This document shows positions 57,440 through 64,000 of a DNA stretch of 64,000 nt, one piece after another. The notes beneath the pieces are model-generated. The model was not told the DNA's origin. It saw nothing but the letters and a program-made list of their open reading frames with translations, and made no database searches. The stretch's first letter is position 1. Each line of letters starts with the position of its first letter. This DNA comes from Diadema setosum. Its lineage: Eukaryota > Echinodermata > Echinoidea > Diadematoida > Diadematidae. The position numbers were made by a program, and so were the translations under genes. The stretch is from the NCBI GenBank assembly GCA_033980235.1, contig CM067067.1, forward strand, positions 29,162,451 through 29,226,450, in the 5' to 3' direction.

Positions 57440-59168
57440 CAGGCCCGTAACTAGGGGGGTTCAGGTGGTTCGAACGAAAAGCTCCAAATACGACAGAAGA
57501 ATGATACGATATATACGAACATGTTCAGAGAATGCTCACACTGATTTGTAAGTTTTAGCAAGCTTTTGGATTCAATTGTCGCATGATCTGTACTTTTATA
57601 TACAGGGCAAGCCACCATATAACAGTGTGCCAGCATTGTATGATTTACAAGTACAACGAACTATGAGATAAGCACAATGTTTCCTCCACAGAAATATACA
57701 AATTTCGGCGCACTTGCTCGTACTAATTCAGAGTATTTTTTTCAAGTCCTCAGTTTGTTGGTATAAATCGTTATCTATAAGGCCGTCACTATATCTTGAT
57801 TAGAATTTTAAGATTTAATAAACAAAAAATGACAAGAATTCCATGTTTTATAAGCTGAAATACAAAAATTTTCCGCTCGCTCGCTGCGCTCGCTCTCTAA
57901 AATTTATCAAAATTTATTACTAGGCACATTGAAATCACTCTCAAAAGACCCCTCTATACGAACATGTTCAGAAAATGCTCACACTGATTTGTAAGTTTTA
58001 GCAAGCTTTTGGATTCAAATTTATTGTCGCATGATCTGTACAGGCAAGCACGTGCACCATACACACTGATTTGTAAGTTTTAGCAAGCTTGTAAGCTTTG
58101 TAAGTTTTAGCACGCAAACAATATGACACACTGATTTGTAAGTTTTAGCAAGCTTTTGGATTCAATTGTCGCATGATCTGTACAGGGCAAGCCAGTATGC
58201 CAGCATTGTATGACTTACAAATACAACGAACTATATGAGATAAGTGCAATGTTTCCTACACAGAAACATGCAAATTTCGGCTCACTCGCTCATACTAATT
58301 TAGAGTATTTTTTCAAGTCCTCGGTCTGTTGTTGGTAGAAATCGTGTAGAGGCCGTCACTATATCTTGATTAGAATTGTAAGATTTAATAAACAAAAAAT
58401 GACGAGAATTCCATGTTTTGTAAGCTGAAATACACACAAAAAAATTCGGCTCTCTCGCTGCGCTCGCTTGCCAAAATTTGACAAGAATTCCATGTTTTGT
58501 AAGCTGAAATACAAAAAAAAAAAAAAAAAAAAAAATCGGCTCTCTCGCTGCACTCGCTCGCAAAAATTTATTAAAATTTAGTACATTTAAATCACCCCCA
58601 AAAGACCCCTATTCGAACATGTTCAGAAAATGCTAACACTGATTTGTAAGTTTTTGCAAACTTTTGGATTCAGAAAAAACAGGGCAAGCCACCATATATT
58701 GTAGCAGTGTGCCATATATATGATTTACAAGTACAACGAATTATGAGATAAGTGCAATGTTTCCTACACAGAAATATACAAATTTCGGCTCACTCGCTCT
58801 TACTAATTTAGAGTATTTTTTCAAGTCCTCAATTTGTTGGTATAAATCGTTTAAGGCCGTCACTATATCTTAATTAGAATTGTAAGATTTGATAACGAAA
58901 AAATGACAAGAATTTCATGTTTTGTAAAGCTGAAATGAATACAAAAGTTTTCGGCTAGCTCGCTGAGCTCGCTCGCCAAAATATATCAAAATTTATTACA
59001 TTTAAATCACCCTCAACAGACCCCTTTTAAGTGCTTGAAAAAGCATATCATGTGGACTTTTTTTTTTTAAGTCCCTACCGGGATGGGGTTGGGGTTGAAC
59101 ACTTTTTCAGGAATTAGGGGCGCAATTTTAGCGCTAGCCCCGGGCCCCGTTTTCCCTAGATACGCATA
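57440..59168. repeat. Tandem array of about 440-bp units with GCTCGCTGCGCTCGCTC boxes
   Basis: cgaacatgttcag starts units at 57516, 57959 and 58614. Each carries the same ordered landmarks: gatttgtaagttttagcaag, gcatgatctgtac, tcctcagtttgttggtataa, gaattccatgttttgtaagc and a CG-rich box. The middle unit has internal duplications (58059-58190, 58402-58520). The left flank begins CAGGCCCGTAACTAGG after a poly-C run, possibly a hAT-like end. Confidence 0.8.
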
Positions 59169-59169
59169 G

Positions 59170-60722
59170 GTATAAGATCAATTCAGTATATAGGCACGAA
59201 GATGATCAGAGACTTTTCTTCATGGCTGATACATGTGTTAAACCGAACTATTAAAGGTGAAGAATTGATTGTTTTTACGTATGAAAATATACCCCGCCCA
59301 GAGTGAGACCCTATACATATCCCGCTTGGTTGCTTAACTCCCTCAGAAAGGTCCACTATTTCCAATTTTGAAACCCCTGCTCGGTCGCTGCGCTTACAGA
59401 TTTTGTGAATGGATAGACAATTTTATTCATGGTATTCATTTATTCAATCATTCCTTTTTTCCCACTTCCTGCATAAACTTCTCAACATTTTACAGAGGTT
59501 GAATGGATACTTCACAATGTACAATAAAAGAAACGTAGACCCTTTAGTGTGCAAAATATCGACAGTAAATGGAAATGCTGGACCTTTACCACTTCATCAT
59601 GACAGAGATGTATGGTGAATCAAAGACATGTAGGAAAGTTGTGTAAATTCAAAAAAACATAATTACAAGAGTAACAGGGGTTCGTTGATTAATCCAACTA
59701 AAGATAATGTGGTAAAGCCGGGAAGGGGATCACCGTTTCTGTCGAATAGTAATGAGGGTGGAGAGGGGCTGGTTATCATGACCAGGGGTGTCTGCATGAG
59801 GATCAAAGGGAATGATGGGTACGCGCATGAATGAGCTTTTTCTGCTTTTTCTGTCTCTGTGAGTGGTCTCTGCTTTCTACGTCATGCATGGTTCATCTTG
59901 ATGATGGTGTAGAAGAGAAGGGCGGCAGATCACGGAGGAGGAAAATACTTCACTTTTTCGTCAATAACGCAATTACTAATTACAATCTTATCCCACTTCG
60001 TCAATAAGTATTCGTATCATGTGTGTTTGTGTGTGTTTTATACAAATATTTTGTGCGTGTGTGCGCGTGTCCGTGTGTGTGTTTGTAGGTCTGTGTGTAT
60101 GCATGTGTGTGTGCGTAATGTAAACAAGTGAGTTGTCGTTGTAAAGAAAATTAATCAGGCTTTCTTATGATGCCACATTATTTGAATGAAATTATGTAGT
60201 TTTAAGAGAAATATGATACATCGAATTGGAATTTGCACAACTTTTTTGAGGAGTTTGCAGATTAATGATATGATAGACAGATGATACTAGAAGCAAAACT
60301 TTGTTTGAAACATATAAAATGACACAAACTAAGGTGGAAATCTTAATTATATCTTTTGTTTGATGCCCATGTCACATGAAAGATAAAGTAAATAAAAAGA
60401 AAAACATTTTAGGTCATTTCACAACCATACTGACTTCATATTTTCCTACTTCAGCAAATTACAGTCAAGAAAACCCCATTTAATCCAGTATATTATTGTA
60501 CTGGAATAGAAAACCACTCAAAATCTAACGGACATGGTTGTCAGTTTACGGTTGTCATGGCAACCTGAAATATCTGACATTGCTAGATCATGTATTATCG
60601 AAATGTTCGAAAAAAATAGGAAAAGTCACCAAATTTGGTTGAAATTGGATTAAGGACGTCGGAGTGGCAAATGAAATTATGGTGGGGGCACAACAACAAC
60701 AATAATAATGATAACAATAATA

Positions 60723-60807
<85 letters not shown>

Positions 60808-61040
60808 TAACAGCAACAACAAATCTGTGTATGAACATGCCTCTCCCTGACCCTAAACCGCTTGGTCGCTTCACTCCCTCATAAAAGGTTATTCTTTTAT
60901 TCGAATCTGACACGCAGGCCTATACTTCCAGGAATAAGTTAACCACAAATTCCAACCCGACTTTCATGGTTTACTTCCTCGGGAATAAAAGCACAATTGT
61001 CAAGAGAAAAATATAGGGAAAAAACATATTCGTCCAGTTT
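59170..61040. other. Region upstream of the sulfotransferase, no gene recognised
   Basis: Holds degenerate (GT)n at 60020-60115, a single palindromic TTGTCATGGCAA at about 60551, and the (AAT)n run. Nothing resembling an exon was found. Confidence 0.4.
60700..60822. repeat. (AAT)n microsatellite
   Basis: About 35 AAT units with CAA/GAT interruptions at both ends. Confidence 0.98.
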
Positions 61041-61333
61041 CCGACATAATACAGCCTCATATTATTCGTAATAGTGCTATGCAGTGAACCAAAGCACAGA
61101 GAAAGGTATCTATATTATACTCAGGGCCAAGTACATCCACAACAGATGACCTACTCCAATATATGGCCCAGTTTCAGTTGAATAATAATTCCCGACGTAA
61201 TACAGCCTTATATCCATCGTAATAAGGCCGCGTAGTGAACCAGAACACAGAGAAATACTATGTATAAACGCATGTATATAGGCCCATACTCAGGACCAAG
61301 TGCATCCACAACGGACAATCTACTTCAATAACT
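61041..61333. repeat. 150-bp tandem duplication immediately upstream of the sulfotransferase ATG
   Basis: Unit 1 (61041-61162) and unit 2 (61192-61333) share landmarks in the same order: ccgac(a/g)taatacagcct, gtaata, cagtgaacca/tagtgaacca, agcacagagaaa/aacacagagaaa, atactcagg(g/a)ccaagt and catccacaac. Unit 2 contains extra bases including TATAAA at 61263. The start codon lies one base past unit 2. Confidence 0.85.
61263..61268 (+). promoter_or_regulatory. Possible TATA box of the sulfotransferase gene
   Basis: TATAAA 71 bases before the start codon, present only in the gene-proximal copy of the duplicated unit. The distal copy has tatattata at the equivalent place. Position is plausible; no other promoter evidence. 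Confidence 0.3.
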
Positions 61334-61355
61334 ATGACGTCCTTTGGTACTACAG
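61334..61355 (+). CDS. SULT exon 1 (coding part)
   Basis: 22 bases, MTSFGTT plus one base, donor gtaaat. Chosen because it is the nearest ATG whose donor phase (1) fits exon 2. Confidence 0.65.
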
Positions 61356-63299
61356 GTAAATACAGTGACATTTATTATAAGTTAAATCGGGAAAACAACC
61401 TCATCAGTTATCATGTCCATCATCTGTTGCAAGCCAATACTCGTAATAGCCATCGTTCTGACTTCAGCAAGCATTGTTTGATCCATGTTGAGAAACTCTG
61501 TATTATATCGACATGATCAATATACGGTAAGTTTATTTGTTTTCTTTTTCTTTAACTCGGGCTCCTTCAAAGCAATATATCATTTTTGAGTTAACTTTTG
61601 TTACCGTTCATCTGCTTTCTCAGAGGAGTCTGGGGACAAACTTTCCCGGCCCATATCTTTCGAGGTTCCAGCTTGTGTCTTAGACACCTGTTACGAGTAT
61701 CGGGGAGTGGTCATGCCGAACCACATGTCAGCAAGATGCATGGAAGCCTTGGAAAAGTTTGAGGTTCGTCCGGATGATACATTTATCATCAGCTACCCGA
61801 AATCAGGTGAGATACGTGCCCCTTCGCCATGACATTTGGTTTTATGAACATCATGTAATGAGATGCCTATGTTTCGTTGTTTCTTCTCATTGTTTATTTT
61901 TGTATACCAGTTCAATTCAATTCAATTCAATTTATTCAATTCAATTTTATTTCCATTTCCATTGAATAAACAGAAAAAATATATACACAATACATAATAG
62001 TTATGCCTATAGTTCTCTATAGGCAGTAGATTCATCTTTCCTCTTTGCTTATGCGCAATACAGTGTTATTTATTGAATATGCATGCATATACACGACGTT
62101 TGTATATCTATGTAGATGATAATATATCAACGTGAAAAAGAAAAATAAATCCATCACTGACGAGACATCGATTTACTCTTCTCCCGCCAGGTACCACGTG
62201 GTTACAGCAGATAATACTGCTCATTCGGTGCGAAGGCGACATGTCGAAGCTTGGAGCTGGGCACATGATGACCATGGTTCCCTCCTTAGACATGCACGAC
62301 GTCGTGAACTATTCTGACGTGAGAGCGCAAAAAAAAAAAAAAAAAAATACAAATGTGATTGGTTCAAAAGAAATGACTGGACGGTTGGGAGGCAATCATT
62401 CTTGGTGTATGAAAATTAAATAAGAGGCTTGCTTTAAGACAGGGTTTCTTCCAAGTGATTATCTGATCATTTCACTGAAACTCGCCAATGATTCAACAGT
62501 CAGAAACATTATTGTATCGTTTATCATGGTTTATATATAACTTATATAATTATCTAAGTAGGTTTCATCGTATTTCTTCAGCATTTATAGGCCCTACCTA
62601 GATTCAAACTTTCATAGATTGACCACCATGTTTTATATGTTTGCAAATTCTGTTCTGCATCCTAGCTGCATGCCATGTACCACTTTACTTTATGTTATTT
62701 GGTGTATTTTTTATTGAGAAATGTGAAAATGAATTTGAATTGAACGTTTATTCTTGCATCCCCCTCCTCACATCACAATCCCTTCAAGAAAAAAAAATCC
62801 CGCATACATGCCACTCACAGACCCCTATATAGCGCTTTCACTTCATTCAGTTTTGAATCCTCCTATTATGTGCCTGCCTAAAGTGGATGCTTAGTTATGT
62901 TTGCTTGTTTTTAGAGGCTACCTTTCAGTTTTAAATGATTATCGTGGCACATATCTTTTCAGCTGAACAAGGCTCCGGTAATATCCGACTTTGCCAAAGG
63001 GATGCCGTCCCCTCGACTACTGAAAAGTCACTGCCATAGCGACTGGCTCCCAGCAGAAATCGGTACAGACGACCCCAAAGTCAAAGTCATCTACGTGGCG
63101 CGAAACCCAAAGGACAACGCCGTTTCTCTTTTCCACTTTTGTTTGCTGGTATCGCGATTGCCATTCTATAAATCTTGGGATGTTTTCATTGAAGAATACA
63201 TGGCTGGCCGAGGTAAGAAGCTCAATGGAGACATACAGTGCTACACGTAAAATAATTTGAAAGTATATACAGCCTATGATAGGCCCTACATGAGTATTA

Positions 63300-63370
<71 letters not shown>

Positions 63371-63853
63371 GAGTTTAATGTGAACATATTCATGATGTAA
63401 GGAGAGAGTGTATCCAGTGTGTGAAATCGTGCATTAAGGAAGTTATTTGAAGTTTATTTATATCATACAACTTGAGTGTTTTCAATCGTTTAAATAACTG
63501 AGAGGTGTGAGCTAAACGTGGAGATTTTGTAACATGACGTTTTGTTATCAGACGCACCTTCTTTTCGTTTTGGGATTTACAATCCTTATTTCATTTCCGG
63601 ATTAACGAGACTTTGGAATAACGAAATTCATTTCATTTTCGGATAAACGAACCACCCGAATAACGAATCTTATTTCATTTTCGGATGAACGAACCTTAGA
63701 AATAACGAACATCACCTGTTTCCTTTATTGCTTATACCATAATTGTGAATTGTTTCAGTACCATACGGGTCGTGGTTTGAGAACGTGCTTCCTTGGTGGA
63801 AGAGACGAAATCATCCCAACGTGCTCTTCCTCAAGTACGAAGACATGAAGAAG
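61334..63853 (+). CDS. Cytosolic sulfotransferase (SULT family), first five coding exons, 3' end beyond window
   Basis: Transfers the sulfonate group from PAPS to hydroxyl or amine groups of small acceptors in the cytosol (family knowledge). Five exons (listed separately) join in phase to 226 codons; the family is usually about 285-300 residues, so the last part, with the dimerisation and second PAPS-binding motifs, is missing to the right. Visible: 5'-phosphosulfate-binding YPKSGTTW (residues 65-72, Lys67), catalytic histidine in RLLKSH (His134), 3'-phosphate-binding ARNPKDNAVS (Arg158, Ser166), and the conserved YGSWFENV and YEDMKK. The start ATG gives a short leader MTSFGTT before the conserved part; an alternative first exon upstream cannot be excluded. 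The acceptor substrate cannot be predicted, so no subfamily name is given. Confidence 0.94.
61624..61806 (+). CDS. SULT exon 2
   Basis: Residues 8-68. YRGVVMP, the RPDDTFIISYPKS strand and the first half of the PAPS loop. Acceptor gctttctcag, donor gtgaga, splitting the Gly codon of KSG. Confidence 0.93.
61910..61960. repeat. (AATTC)n short tandem repeat
   Basis: Pentanucleotide ttcaa units in the sulfotransferase intron between exons 2 and 3, followed by fttattt-type AT-rich sequence. Confidence 0.85.
62191..62318 (+). CDS. SULT exon 3
   Basis: Residues 69-111. Completes the PAPS loop (GTTWLQQI) and continues to NYSD. Acceptor ctcccgccag, donor gtgaga; phase 1 in, 0 out. Confidence 0.93.
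62963..63212 (+). CDS. SULT exon 4
   Basis: Residues 112-194. Contains PSPRLLKSH (catalytic His134), KVKVIYVARNPKDNAVS and the WDVFIEEYMAGR segment. Acceptor tcttttcag, donor gtaaga. Confidence 0.94.
63298..63366. repeat. (TA)n microsatellite
   Basis: Nearly perfect alternating TA run in the sulfotransferase intron between exons 4 and 5. Confidence 0.98.
63590..63711. repeat. Tandem repeat with TTCGGATNAACGAAC units
   Basis: Three units of about 40-42 bp, each with catttycggattaacgaa-like text followed by gaataacgaa. Same intron as the (TA)n. Confidence 0.85.
63759..63853 (+). CDS. SULT exon 5
   Basis: Residues 195-226, PYGSWFENVLPWWKRR through LKYEDMKK. Acceptor ttgtttcag, donor gtacaa. 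The next exon lies beyond the window. Confidence 0.92.
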
Positions 63854-64000
63854 GTACAATACCTCGTCTGTCTGTCTGTCTGTCCGTTTCTCTCTCTCTC
63901 TCTTTCTCTAGCTATCTCTCTTTGTCTTTCTCCCTTTTTCTGCGGGAAATTTCGGTGTGTTCTAAACTATGCAAACCGTTTTTGTCGTTGTTATTATCAT

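Noticed and set aside
60595..60913. Poly-Asn, poly-Leu and poly-Ile frames
   Set aside because: All are translations of the (AAT)n microsatellite.

Overview
The window is animal nuclear DNA: short exons with GT-AG introns, AT-rich intergenic sequence, many microsatellites and a very dense load of small DNA transposons. The gene content (a RalBP1-type RhoGAP and a cytosolic sulfotransferase), the repeat styles (TTAA-flanked foldback elements, X-box-bearing tandem repeats, endonuclease-RT LINEs) and the frequent ACATGTACA-type strings suggest a marine invertebrate. An echinoderm is my best guess, but this is inference and the species cannot be fixed from the sequence.

Layout. (1) About 1-34340, minus strand: a complete RALBP1 orthologue. 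I reconstructed 15 coding exons whose phases all agree, for a 750-residue product with RhoGAP domain, Ral-binding helical hairpin, long charged linker and C-terminal coiled coil. A canonical AATAAA lies 105 bases past the stop codon. Its introns are filled with mobile elements, several nested. (2) 34341-46600: no confirmed gene. It holds a GC-rich repeat island, a dead 3.5-kb non-LTR retrotransposon (plus strand), and a roughly 3.75-kb non-autonomous DNA element that carries three smaller elements inside it. (3) 46600-53800: mostly repeats, with three short exon-like minus-strand segments that join in phase but are not recognised. One of them sits inside a large inverted repeat. (4) 53800-61000: repeats, a short-period ATGCAAACT array, a 440-bp-period tandem array and microsatellites. 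(5) 61334-63853, plus strand: the first five coding exons of a cytosolic sulfotransferase; the gene runs off the right edge. A 150-bp tandem duplication lies directly upstream of its start codon.

The two certain genes point in opposite directions, about 27 kb apart, and have no evident functional link: one is a Ral effector and Rac/Cdc42 GTPase-activating protein, the other a PAPS-dependent sulfonation enzyme. The most notable observations are: a LINE 5' junction that looks like snap-back synthesis from its own target-site duplication; a transposable element carrying an array of perfect RFX X-box palindromes; at least six families of TTAA-flanked miniature elements; a RALBP1 exon whose in-frame splice donor is weaker than a nearby frame-breaking one; and the exon-like insert inside a foldback repeat.
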